NCBI GenBank assembly: GCA_011033025.1
Contig: WFMF01000004.1
Coordinates: forward strand, 1,674,001-1,738,000
Length of the DNA stretch: 64,000 nucleotides
Direction of reading: 5' to 3'
Origin: Beroe forskalii
Lineage: Eukaryota; Ctenophora; Nuda; Beroida; Beroidae
Positions 52,591 through 63,690 of this stretch are shown in pieces. Positions within the stretch are counted from its first letter, which is position 1, and each line of letters begins with the position of its first letter. The translations under genes and the position numbers were made by a program. Below the pieces are notes generated by a model. The model saw only the letters and a list, made by a program, of their open reading frames with translations. It did not search any database and was not told where the DNA came from.

Positions 52591-55500
52591 CGCCTTAAGG
52601 GGCCATAGATAAACAGTGTTAAAAAAAGTAAAAAATGTTTAAAAAGTGAATTGGCGTGGGCGGTCGTTTCATGGTATGTCTCCCTCTTCCCTATATTTTT
52701 GAACGGATCAAAAACAGCATCCGCGGGCCCCCAAGCGGTGCATGGGGGTTATGTTATAATATAAGCGGTCCGTAGGAAGAAAGCGTTTCCTATCAGGGTG
52801 GCAAGACCAAATGACCTCTTGTCCCCCAGGGATTTTAAAAACAATCCCATTTTTTTTAAATAAAAAGGGCGAAATGATTTCTAAACAAACATAAGAACAA
52901 AATTTTTATTGAGTAAATGCTTTTTAATCATTCATGTCTGTCTGAGGTAAATTCCCGTTTTCCAGCCGTTCAATTTTAAATTTTTCACAATTTTACGAAT
53001 TTTTCGGTAGGTCTCCCATAAACGGGAGCCTTCATTATCTATGACAATGACGTCACTCAGAAAATATAATTAAGCGCACCTAGCGCTTTAAGGACTAGGG
53101 TTAGGGTCAGGATGAGGGTCAGGACGGTTAGGTTAGGTTAGGATTAAGGTTAGGTTTTGGTTAGGTTTTTAGATACAGAAAAATTGACGTTAAGATCTGT
53201 GACGTCACTCAGAGCCGTTTATATGGGAGAGATACCAATTTTTCAGGGACTATTTCAAATTTTCCAGTATATTTTTCCATTTTCACCATTTTTATCCATT
53301 TTTCGTAAAATTTCATAAATTTACGACGAAATAGCAATAATTTTCGTTAATTTTCGTTAATTTTCCGTTAATTTATTTTTAAAGAAAGGTATTATTTTCA
53401 CATTTTCTAAAGGAGTAATCGGTGTTTTTTTTGAAAAATTGGTTACAAATAGTTAGCGATGCTGATGATTGGTGTAACAGCCATGAAACAAATTGTTCGT
53501 CACTAAAGTGTTGTATCATTGCGTATAACTCGCTCCTTATTCTTGAATAAGTCGTGCACTTTCAAGTGGATTGTATCCTGAATTTGTATTATATATTTAT
53601 CTATGTAATTATGTTTTGTCTGGCGTCTGTCCGGTCTGACACCACTCTGTACGTATCAGAAGACGTGAAATTAGACCCCTTGACATCGGTTAACTATAAC
53701 TGAACAGACTATGGATCGTAAAGCACTGTTTCATCAGTAAATTCACAGTATGTTATGAATGTTTTGAAATAAGGTCTAAGGTACTGCTTCTAGCAGGACC
53801 CAGTCTGTCGGTCTGACATCACTGCAACTCCACCGAGCACCCGACCGGAGGTCGCGGGTTTTGATAGTAATTTATAATAGAGCATTTGCAATTAAAATGC
53901 TCATGCAAATAAGTTGAATCGAAAGTGCAATAATTTATAATACAGCATTTTGCAATTAAAATATGGCGCACATGCAAATAAGTTTTAATATCGTTTTCCT
54001 CACATCAGGGGGGCTGGCAAGCCCCGCGGTGGTTTGCGGAGCCTGAGGCCCAGGGCCCGAGGCGAGCATTGAACGGCGAACCTTAACAGTGCGGGCCGAA
54101 GGCCCGAGCTGCGAGCCCGAGGACCCGAAGGGTCCGAGGGCGAGCATTGGACGGCGATTCTAACGAGAGAAATCTCATGTATAGGCGCCGATGAATTAAA
54201 ACAGTGTTAATAAAAAGTAAAAGTGTTAATAAAAAGTGAATTGGCGTGGGCGGTCGTTTCATGGTATGTCTCCCACTCTTCCATATAATTATGAACGGAT
54301 CAAAAAACAGCATCGGCCGCGGCGCCTATAGGCGGTGAAAACATAGGCGCTTATAGTTATAACTATAAGCGGTCGAAAAGCGCTGATAGGGAAGAAAGCG
54401 TTTCCATATCAGGGTGGCAAGACCAAATGCGACCTCTGTGTCACCGAGAAACTGCTGATTGTGACAAATCAATCACCATTTTGTTAAATAAAAGGACAGA
54501 AATGATTTCTAAATGCCGACATAAGAACAAATTTTTATTGAGTAAATGCTTTTAATCATTCATGTCTGTCTGAGGTAAATTCCCGTTTTCCAGCCGTTCA
54601 ATTTTAAATTTTTCACAATTTTACGAATTTTTCGGTAGGTCTCCCATATAAACGGGAGCCTTCATTATCTATGACATTGACGTCACTCAGAAAAATATAA
54701 TTAAGCGCACCTAGCGCTTTGGGACTAGGGTTAGGGTCAGGATGAGGTCCGGGATTTGTTAGGGTTAGGGTTAGGATTAAGGTTAGGGTTTTGGTTAGGT
54801 TTAGGATACAGAAAAATTGACGTTTAGATCTGTGACGTCACTCAGAGCCGTTTATATGGGAGAGATACCCATTTTTCAGGGACTATTTCAATTTTCAGTA
54901 TATTTTTCCATTTTCACCATTTTATCCATTTTTCGTAAAATTTCATAAATTTACGACGAAATAGCAATAATTTTTCGTTAATTTTCGTTAATTTTCCGTT
55001 AATTTATTTTTAAAGAAAGGTATTATTTTCACATTTTCTAAAGGAGTAATCGGTGTTTTTTGCGAAAATTGGTTACAAATAGTTAGCGATGCTGATGATT
55101 GGTGTAACAGCCATGAAACAAATTGTTCGTCACTAAAGTATTTGTATCATTGCGTATAACTCGCTCCTTATTCTTGAATAAGTCGTGCACTTTCAAGTGG
55201 ATTGTATCCCCTGAATTTGTATTATATATTTATCTATGTAATTATGTTTGTCTGGCGTCTGTCCGGTCTGACACCACTCTGTGTCAGAAGACGTGAAATT
55301 AGACCCTTGACATCGGTTAACTATAACTAGACTATATGGATCGTAAAGCACTGTTTCATCAGTAAAAATTCACAGTATGTTATGAATGTTTTGAAATAAG
55401 GTCTAAAAAAGGTACTGCCTTCTAGCAGGACCCAGTCTGTCCGGTCTGACATCACTGCAACCTGGTCGAGCACCCGACCGGAGGTCGCGGGTTTTGATAG

Positions 55501-55822
55501 TAATTTATAATAGAGCATTTTGCAATTAAAATGCTCATGCAAATAAGTTGAATCGAAAGTGCAATAATTTATAATACAGCATTTTGCAATTAAAATGCTC
55601 ATGCACATGCAAATAAGTTTTAATATCGTTTTCCTCACATCAGTGGGCTGGCAAGCCCCCCGCGGCGGTTTGCGAGCCCGAGGGCCCGAGGGCCCGAGGG
55701 CGAGCATTGAACGGCGAACCCAACAGTGCGAGGGCCGAAGGCCCGAGCTGCGAGCCCGAGGACCCGAAGGGTCCGAGGGCGAGCATTGGACGGCGATTCT
55801 AACGAAAGAAATCTCATGTATT
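52590..55822. repeat. Tandem duplication of about 1.6-kb units
   Basis: 'gaattggcgtgggcggtcgt' at about 52650 and 54238; 'gtaggtctcccata' at 53008 and 54632; 'tcgtcactaaagt' and 'cgagcattggacggcgattc' in both. The left unit has more homopolymer errors. Each unit includes a degenerate 'gggttagggt' stretch (53095-53170; 54722-54810), a 'gacgtcactcag' pair and a terminal 'gcccgagg' repeat cluster. No gene. Confidence 0.85.
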
Positions 55823-56860
55823 TCCCCACATTTCACGAAGAAATTTGGGCAATTTCCCGTTATTGGATTTCCACCAAAATCGATACGTCGCATGTTTGAG
55901 CTTTTGAGGGTCAAAGGTGCAACTGTCAAAACTTCAGATCGATTGGATGAAAGATGCCCAAGTTATGACAACTTATTCGCACTGAAATCGTACGCGCGAT
56001 GCGTACGCATCGCTGCGCTTGCCAGCCCCCATATATATGTTTTTGTGGATTCGCCAAATTTCAAAATTTTTTACGGAACCTTCCCGACGATCAAATCGAT
56101 TGAAAATTGAGTTTTCGCGCCTTCGCTGTGCGCGCGCTCGGAGTTTCAAATTTGAGATCAATTCATTCAAAAATGGCTGAGTTATTACAACTTGAAATCG
56201 CCAAAATTGAGGCTGTTCTTGTTAAAAAGGGTTACGACAATAACATACCAATAGAGAACATTTTTAGGCGAAAAGTGTACCCTCTTTAAAAAGCCATATC
56301 TCGAGAACCGTAAAAGATACAGAGCTTATCGACCCAGTGTTGGAAAGTAGAAATATAGAACTTGCGAAAATTGCCCTTGAAAATCATTTTACGTCATTTT
56401 GATGACGTAATTATGACGTCACAAAGTCGTGAATTTCATATTTTGATTTCCCGAAAATTGGCGTTTTTCAGCGTAATTTTTCGGCATGAAGCTTTTGAGA
56501 TAGGTAAAAATGCTTATGATAATGCAGAAAGGAAATTTAATGTACTTTCCAAAAATGGGGTCGAAAAGTTCTGGGCCCTCCGGCATCATTGAGATATTTG
56601 CAATTGTTTGAAGCACTTTGACACGAAAAAATCGCAAAAAATAGCAAAAACGGTAAGGATGAGATAGAGAGAACGGGGCCATCCCAGAACTTTATCTTTG
56701 GATATGTTGTCGGTCATAGTCCCAAGTGTGCTAATGAATGGGTGTCAGATAGCTCATCTAATTTTATGACGTAATTGTGACGTCATCAGTAATGCTAGGT
56801 AACGCGAATTTTGTACGCGCGATTTGACGCCAAATTTCAATATCTGAGCACAGAAAAGGA
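55823..56860. other. Non-coding sequence
   Basis: Repeated 'gacgtaattatgacgtcac' motifs near 56405 and 56770. No gene recognised. Confidence 0.3.
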
Positions 56861-56865
56861 TGATA

Positions 56866-57145
56866 TTTTTCCAAAACCAAAAAGGATTTGGTTGTGGTGG
56901 TCCGCGGCGGTTTTAAGGCGTTCTTCACGGTAAAACCCATGATATGGAATAGAACGCGACGGTTAAAACTGCCGCAACGGCACTTTTTCGAAGCATAATA
57001 GTTTCGTGAAAGCTGTACATTTTGAAGTGACGTTGCAGCAGTTTTAACCGTCGCGTTCTATTCCATATCATGGGTTTTACCGTGAAGAACGCCTTAAAAC
57101 CGCCGCGGACCACCACAACCAAATCCTTTTTGGTTTTTGGAAAAA
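56866..57145. repeat. Foldback element with 107-bp inverted arms
   Basis: Arms 56866-56972 and 57038-57145 match almost perfectly (one A indel in 'ccaaaacc' versus 'ccaaaaacc'). The spacer is 65 bp. No ORF. Confidence 0.95.
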
Positions 57146-57161
57146 ATAGTCTAATACACTA

Positions 57162-57303
57162 AGAGCATGGCTTGGGATAGCGGATACGCTAATTACAGTT
57201 ATTGCACTCAGCTTCTCCTCGTGCAATAACTGAGCCGGTTATCGCACTCGGCTTCGCCTCGTGACGATAACCCAATTTATTAGCGCATCCCAAGCCATGC
57301 TCT
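57162..57303. repeat. Cloverleaf-type repeat with CTCGGCTTCGCCTCG apex
   Basis: Outer AGAGCATGGCTTGGGAT and its inverse; inside, hairpins GTTATTGCAC/GTGCAATAAC and GGTTATCG/CGATAACC, the second with apex CACTCGGCTTCGCCTCGTG. Confidence 0.85.
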
Positions 57304-57439
57304 AAGCGTATATTACACCATACATATTATGTGATGCTACAATTGATAAACCTAAGGGCATACTCTAGCCCGAGGGTTTATGCAATGTGGCATTGAATAT
57401 GAGAAAGAAATAAAGTACGCCAGGGTTTCAGACCTGCTT

Positions 57440-57715
57440 GACCCACATGGAGGCCTTCTCCCTGCAACTCGGCTAGGTCTGCCCCAAAATCTGAGGCTAG
57501 TGTCCCATATATGATATAACTCTGGGCTCTTCATTATCTATGATAATGACGTCACTCAGAAAAAATACATTTAAGCGCACCTAGCGCTAGAACGGAAACA
57601 CATGGAGGTCTTCTCCCTGCAACTTGGCTAGGCCTGCCCCAAAATCTGAGGCTAGTGTCCCATATAGCTCTGGGCTCTTCATTATCTATGATAATGACGT
57701 CACTCAGAAACAAGA
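57440..57715. repeat. Direct repeat, about 150-bp period, two copies
   Basis: 'catggaggccttctccctgc' at 57448 and again at about 57601, followed in both by 'ccccaaaatctgaggctagt' and 'tcattatctatgataatgac'. Confidence 0.85.
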
Positions 57716-58027
57716 ATTGCGCCTGCCGACACAATTCTTGTTTGTCCATTGTTCCCGTATGCAGGCGCTTAATTTCCCTCCCCCGCGATGCTTGATGTCT
57801 TGTAACTCAACATTTTGGAAATTCTAGTCTTAACGACCTGGGCAACATGCTTTTTTGAGTATCGTGCCATTGTGTATTTCGAAATCTAACTGCCGAATTA
57901 AACTTATTACTGAAAATTTTCTGTGACCTGATTTAAAACCTTTCTGATGAACTGATTGGGGTGTACAGGATCATTTTTTGCTATCAGAAAACTGAAGATA
58001 AGCTAGGAAAATAAAAATTTGAAATTT

Positions 58028-58113
58028 GACTATAGCGGGGCTTGATGAACCCGTGACCTCTAGCGTCCCAGCACTACAAAGTCAGACGCGCTAACCGATT
58101 GCGCTACAAAGTC
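58028..58113 (-). ncRNA. tRNA-like sequence (SINE head or tRNA pseudogene)
   Basis: The minus strand reads GACTTTGTAGCGCAATCGG with an A-box-like TAGCGCAATCGGTTAGCGC, and later GGGTTCATCAAGCCC, close to a B box. The ends can partly pair (GACT/AGTC). The anticodon arm is not foldable and about 10 nt are surplus, so this is not a functional tRNA. Confidence 0.55.
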
Positions 58114-58716
58114 GTGAAACTGAAACGACATGTTAATTATGTGTAACAATACGTGTAAAATTTCAGTTTTTTATTGTGACATTGATTCAATTTTCCACAT
58201 CATTTCTCAAAGAATAGTCAAATTTGGCAAGCCTTCTTCACATTTACTCGGTCAATATCTTTTTTGGCAAAAAATCGTGTTTTTGTGTTTAAAATAGTCG
58301 AAATGAAAATCAATTTCCAGGACATTAGATTTGGTCGATATGAAAACTTTAGTGACTGGGAATGTGGCACGGATGGGCCTGGTCAATGTATGAGATTAAA
58401 ATTTTTGACAACCGAAAGCTTCATGAATTAGTAAATTCGTGATTTTGAAGATTTGTGTGAAAAGGGGACGGACGGACGGACAGAGGGACGGAGGGACATT
58501 TTCGCGACTGATATTATAAAGGAGCAATCCGGGCACTTTCCAGAAATTACAGTAGTTGTATTGCAAACCTCGACCTGATATACACATATCCTATTTCTCA
58601 CCTTCCCAAACCACGATCTCTGCCAACCCTCTCATTTGCCTTTTTGTATTCACAAAAACGCCAATGGGGAGGGAAAAAATACATTTAAGCGCACCTAGCG
58701 CTAGAACGGAAACACT
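58114..58716. other. Non-coding sequence
   Basis: A 'ggacggac' short run at 58469. The block 58575-58665 ('ctatttctcaccttcccaaa') recurs at about 63590-63650. No gene. Confidence 0.4.
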
Positions 58717-59222
58717 GTAGTGATGAATGATTTTTGCACGTGTTGCTTTGCACGTGTAACCATAGTAACGGCGGCTAGTACAAGTAATAGTATTGTTTAG
58801 ATGAAGCCGATTTTAACGTTTGCACTTTTATAGAAAAAAAACTTTAGGTTGGATGGACTTTTAAACAAGCGCTATCCCCGGGCACCTCTTGGACTCCGCA
58901 CGGACTTCGGCGGACTTCAGCGGTCTCCGCCAAAATTTTTGGTATCTGTCCCATATAACTCCGTCCGAGTGACGCCACAGATCAACACCTCAATCTTTAT
59001 GAGTTTATGTATGGCGAGTTGGTCTAGCGTGGTTCCACGCTAGGGAAGCGGTTGCCAACCGGTTGCGAACCGGTAGTGGAACGGTCCACAACCGCTTCGC
59101 TAGCGTGGTTCCATGCTACGTAGCGTGGTGACCATGCCACATTCGAAACACGTGAAGCACACTCCTTGAAATATAAAATGCCGCAAAATATGTTATATGA
59201 GAACAAAATTGATTCTAAGTGA

Positions 59223-59860
59223 ACTAGTGCACTCTCTGGGAATCAGTCACGGGGGGAAAAAGCAGTTTTCAGCCTTATTTTTGGTCCTTGTGACCAATTA
59301 TAGACAAAAAAGTCCATTTTTAGCCGAAAAATGGGGGGTTTCAAGAGGCTGTAAATCGTAAAAATGGCCGAAATTCCAAATTCTGAAAGCAGCATTTTTT
59401 TAGTTGGATCAAACTCTACTGACCTGCAAAATTTCATGAGTTAACTAGTAATTACTAGTTAACTCATGAAATTTTGCAGGGGGGGGGGTCGTCCCAATAA
59501 ACTTTAGTTTATTGGGACGACCCCCCCCCCAGACACTGCAGATCGAAATTCAGAAAATCCTCTGAAATACTTGGACTTGGGGAAAATGCTGCTTAAAAAT
59601 GCATCATTATTTGGTTCTACTTCTAGTGCACTCTCTGAAAATCAGTCACATGGGAAAAAGCAGTTTTCAGCCTTATTTTTGGTCCTTGTGGCCAATTATA
59701 GACAAAAAAAGTCTATTCTTAGCCCAAAAATGGGGGTTTTCAAGAGGCTGTAAATCGTGAAAATGGCCGAAATTCAAACTTCTGAAAGCAGCATTTTCTT
59801 AGTTGGATCAAACTCTACTGACCTGCAAAATTTCATGAGTTAACTAGTAAGTTTATTAGG
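59223..59860. repeat. Direct repeat (about 235 bp, two copies) with two adjacent palindromes between
   Basis: 'agtgcactctctg' at 59225 and 59626 start similar copies ending 'gcaaaatttcatgagttaac'. Between them lie a perfect 56-bp palindrome (59424-59479) and a second palindrome with G/C-run ends (about 59480-59530, arms include TCGTCCCAATAAACT). Confidence 0.88.
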
Positions 59861-60079
59861 ACGACCCCCCAGAATTGACAAGTGTTGGCTTTATACCTCA
59901 AGGATAATCAAGACATTTCCTTGCGTTTGACATATGATGCCTGACATTGTTTCCTGGGCGTTACTTTATAACATACTTCAGCAGAAAATTGTTCCCCAAA
60001 CATGAACGTTCACAAACGTTCACCGAAAAATGATTGGAACGTGCGTTCACTACGACCAAATTCAGCGTTCACTACTACT

Positions 60080-61275
60080 AAGATTTGGGTTAGGGTTTGG
60101 GTTAGATTTTGGGTTAGAGGTTGGGTTAGGGTTTGGGTTAGGGTTTGGGATAGAGTTTGAGTTAGGGTTTGATAAGGGTTAACTCAACCCCTAAAACTAT
60201 AACCCAAACACTAACCCAAACCCTAATCCTAACCCTAACCCTGGTCCCTGACCTTACCCCAACCCTAACCCTAAACCCTAAGCCAAATCCTAAACCAAAC
60301 CCTAACCCAAATCCAACCCAAGCCAAAACCTCACCCAAAATCCAACCCAAACCCAAACCCTAACCAAAACCATAACCCAAACTCAACCCCTAACCGGAAC
60401 CCAAACCCTAACCCAATCCCAAACCCAAACACAAACCCTAACCCAAACCCTAACCCAAAAAGTGTTGGGGCTCAAGGATCAGGATTAGGGTCAGCATTTG
60501 TTAGGTTTAGGGCCAGGATTAAGGTTATGGTTATGGTTAGGGCAAAAATAAGGTCTAGGATACATAAACTCATAAAGATTAAGGTGTTGATCTGTGGCGT
60601 CTTTTTTCGCACTTATACAGAAAAAAACTTTAGGTTGGATGGACTTTTAAACGAGCGCTATCCCCGGGCACCTCTCGGACTCCGCACGGACTTCGGCGGA
60701 CTTAAGCGGTCTCCGCCAAAATTTTTGGTATCTGTCCCATATAACTCCGGCCGAGTGACGCCACAGATCAACACCTCAAACCCTAATTCAAACCCTAACC
60801 CAAACCCTAACCCAAACCCCAACTCAAACCCTAACCCAAACCCTAACCCATAACCTAACCCAAACCAAACCCTTACCCAAACGCCCACCCAAAATCTAAC
60901 ACAAACCCTAATCCAAACCTTAACCCAAACCCTAACCAAAACCCTAACCCTAACCCAAACCCAAGCCCAAACCCGAACCCAAAACCTAACCAAAACCCTA
61001 ACCCAAACTAAACCCCTAACCGGAACCCAAACCCAAACGCCAACCCAAAATCTAACACAAACCCAATCCCTAATCCAAACCTTAACCCAAACCCTAGCCA
61101 AAACCCTAACCCTCACCCTAACCCAAACCCAAGCTCAAACCCGAACCCAAACCCTAACCAAAACCCTAACCCAAACTCAACACCTAACCGGAACCCTAAC
61201 CCAAACCCAAACCCAAACCCTAACCCAAACCCAAACCCTAGCCCAAACCCTAACCCTATCCCAAATGCCAAAAAG
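60080..61275. repeat. Degenerate telomere-like (CCCTAA)n / (AACCCTAACCCAA)n array
   Basis: A G-rich strand at 60080-60175 switches to the C-rich strand at about 60180. The rest is C-rich with 'aaaccctaacccaaacccta' phrasing and a 200-bp higher-order repeat (60880-61010 versus 61030-61160). It is interstitial, not a chromosome end. Confidence 0.85.
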
Positions 61276-61384
61276 TTTTGGGGCTAAAGGATCAGGATTA
61301 GGGTCAGCATTTGTTAGGTTTAGGGCCATGATTGAGGTTATGGTTATGGTAAGGGCAAAAATAAGGTTTATATATATAAACCTA

Positions 61385-61812
61385 GCGTGGTCTAGCGTGG
61401 TTCCACGCTAGGGAAGCGGTTGCCAACCGGTTGCGAACCGGTAGTGGAACGGTCCACAACCGCTTCGCTAGCGTGGTTTCACGCTACGTAGCATGGCGAC
61501 CATGCTACGTAGCGTGGCACCACGGTATGTAGCGTGGTCGATTGCGCAATATTGGACATTTTTCGTCGTTAATTACCCTAATTATCAGCCACGCTACGTA
61601 GCGTGGTTACACGCTACGTAGCATGGTAGTTTGAATGCAATCTACCACGCTACATACCGTGGTTACACGCTACATACCGTAGTGGCATGCTACGTAGCAT
61701 GGTCACCACGCTACGTAGCATGGAACCACGCTAGCGAAGCGGTTGTGGACCGTTCCACTACCGGTTCGCAACCGGTTGGCAACCGCTTCCCTAGCGTGGA
61801 ACCACGCTAGAC
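61385..61812. repeat. Palindrome array of CCACGCTACGTAGC boxes
   Basis: Repeated CTACGTAG-centred boxes ('ccacgctacgtagcgtgg' and variants) between outer arms containing 'ggttgccaaccggttgcgaa' and its inverse. Confidence 0.85.
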
Positions 61813-62134
61813 CAACTCGTCATACATAAACTCATAAAGATTGAGGTGTTGATCTGTGGCGTCACTCGGACGGAGTTATATGGGACAGATACCAAAAATT
61901 TTGGCGGAGACCGCTGAAGTCCGCCGAAAACCGTGCGGAGTCCGAGAGGGGCCCGGGGATAGCGCTTGTTTAAAAGTCCATCCAACCTAAAGGTTTTTTT
62001 TTTCTATAAAAGTGCAAACGCTAAAATCGGCTTCATCTAAACAATACTATTACTTGTACGACCCGCCGTTACTATGGTTACACGTGCAAAGCAACACGTG
62101 CAAAAATCATTCATCACTACCCTAACAGAAAAAT

Positions 62135-62250
62135 ACCTAAGGTTCGTCCAAATAACCTAAGGTTAAACCTTAGGTTATTTGCCATTTGGAAATACCTAAG
62201 GTTATTTGACAAATAACCTAAGGTTTTCTAAAAAACCTTAGGTTATTTGG
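62135..62250. repeat. CCTAAGGTTATTTG palindromic short repeats
   Basis: About six boxes in alternating orientation ('aaataacctaaggtt' and 'aaccttaggttattt'). Confidence 0.88.
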
Positions 62251-62589
62251 AGGTCGCGCGCGTACAAATGCGCGCTTATTTCGCGCGAAGGACTTCTCTC
62301 ACATGAAAATGTCAAGAAGACCTTCGCCGCTGCCGTGTAAATTTCGAATTTGTACCGGGAAATCCGACAGATTTTTGAACGACGGTAGTTCGAAACTACG
62401 AAAGTTCCTACGATTCGAACTTCCATCACTTCGAAATTCTGTCATGTTTAGCGACTGAAGTTTGAGGTACGGACTTGATTTTCCTAAATTTACACTTGGA
62501 GACCTGCCTTATACAGTTCTGGTTCAGAGCTATACTCTGAAAGTGAAAGTTGAGAGCGTGAGCTGTTTGTCATTTTATGGATTTTTTTC

Positions 62590-62790
62590 AGAAGATTTGT
62601 GGGTAATACCCACAAATCTTATTAATTTATAAATAAACTATATTAGATTATACCCACTGGGTATAATCTAATATAGTTTATTTATAAATTTTACTCTTAT
62701 GCCCGTGCCAGCGGCAACGCCCCCACGGGGGTGGTTTCTGCCCAAACCACGGTCCAAACTACAGTACTTCTGTACTGTAGTTTGTCTAGA
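62590..62790. repeat. Three hairpins in a row
   Basis: AGATTTGTGGGTAATACCCACAAATCT region (62595-62620); a perfect palindrome of about 65 bp around ACCCACTGGGT (62626-62690); AAACTACAGTAC/GTACTGTAGTTT (62757-62784). Confidence 0.88.
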
Positions 62791-62936
62791 TTAAAATATC
62801 ATATCATGGTGTGGTAGTGTACGTAAAAGGATGTTACAAAGCAATTACGCAGCGCATGGAAAAACCACGCACGTAGGAGTTCAGCAAGTCCCTGTAAAGT
62901 GTTAAGAAGTAAATACCACATCGCATTAAAACTTAC

Positions 62937-63006
62937 CTCCTTGAACCGGAGGGATTATGATCGGTAACAGCAGCAGGAGGAGCGCGATACCAGAGTGGAT
63001 CGTCAT
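62937..63006 (-). CDS. Signal-peptide exon of a secreted or type I membrane protein
   Basis: ATG at 63006 in a good context (CTGACCATGA). It encodes MTIHSGIALLLLLLPIIIPP followed by VQG, a basic-poor but clear hydrophobic signal sequence with a likely cleavage near VQG. A strong GTAAGT donor follows at 62936, in phase 1. TTTTGTTCAG just upstream of CTGACCATG looks like an acceptor, so a 5' UTR intron is likely. The downstream exons should lie to the left; none was identified with certainty. The membrane-protein exon at 30337-30738 is on the same strand and is a candidate 3' end, but this is speculative given the distance. Confidence 0.65.
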
Positions 63007-63129
63007 GGTCAGCTGAACAAAATGGTTATTGTTAAAGGCGGGCTTTATTTCAGAGAAACTGCAGAAAAACTACGCGGAACGATACAACTAAATTTTGGGA
63101 AAAGTAGCACTCATTTTCATTTCTCATTT

Positions 63130-63575
63130 TCAAGTGGCCCTCTACTGATTCCCTAGTGACGTCTTACTGATTTCCTAATGACCTACTGATTCCCTAGTGA
63201 CCTTCTACTGATTCCCTAGTGACCTCCTACTGATTCCCTAGTGACCTCCTACTGACTCCCTAGTGACCTTCTACTGATTCCCTAATAACCTCCTACTGAT
63301 TCCCTAGTGACCTCCTACTGATTCCCTAGTGACCTCCTACTGATTCCCTTGTGACCTCCTTCTGATTCCCTAGTGACCTTCTACTGATTCCCTAGTGACC
63401 TTCTACTGATTCCCTAATAACCTCCTACTGATTCCCTTGTGACCTCCTTCTGATTTCCTAATGACCTCCTACTGATTATCTTGTGACCTCCTACTGATTC
63501 CCTAATCCCTAGTGACCTCCTACTAATTCCCTAATGACCCTCTACTGACTCCCTAGTGACTTCCTACTGATACCG
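63130..63575. repeat. 22-bp tandem repeat, about 20 copies
   Basis: Unit 'gacctcctactgattcccta' plus 'gt', with point variants; immediately upstream of the signal-peptide exon. Confidence 0.95.
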
Positions 63576-63589
63576 TACTCATATACACA

Positions 63590-63690
63590 TTTCTATTTCT
63601 CACCTTCCCAAACCATGATCTCTGCCAACCCTCCCCAATGCCTTTTTATAATTATAAAACAAAAAGGCCAGTGCGGGGAGAGAAAAATAG
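63590..63690. repeat. Inverted-repeat block also found near 58575
   Basis: 'ctatttctcaccttcccaaa' to 'gcctttttataattataaaa' with partial self-complementarity ('aaaaaggc'); a related copy is at 58590-58670. Confidence 0.6.

Larger units (their letters stand above)
58717..62120. mobile_element. 3.4-kb element with about 420-bp inverted arms around telomere-like repeats
   Basis: Left arm 58717 to about 59139 (starts GTAGTGATGAATGATTTTTG); right arm about 61690-62120 is its inverse. Arms include 'aactttaggttggatggact', 'ttcggcggacttcagcggtc' and 'tctagcgtggttccacgcta'. A third, partial copy lies inside in the direct sense (60605-60778). No transposase or other ORF is credible. Target duplication not found. 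Confidence 0.82.

Noticed and set aside
58028..58113. Functional tRNA gene
   Set aside because: Anticodon arm cannot fold and length is wrong; kept only as tRNA-like.
60162..61116. ORFs with Val/Trp/Arg or Pro/Asn repeats
   Set aside because: Translations of telomere-like repeats.
60080..61275. Chromosome end
   Set aside because: Both sides continue into unique sequence and the array is degenerate and switches strand, so it is interstitial.
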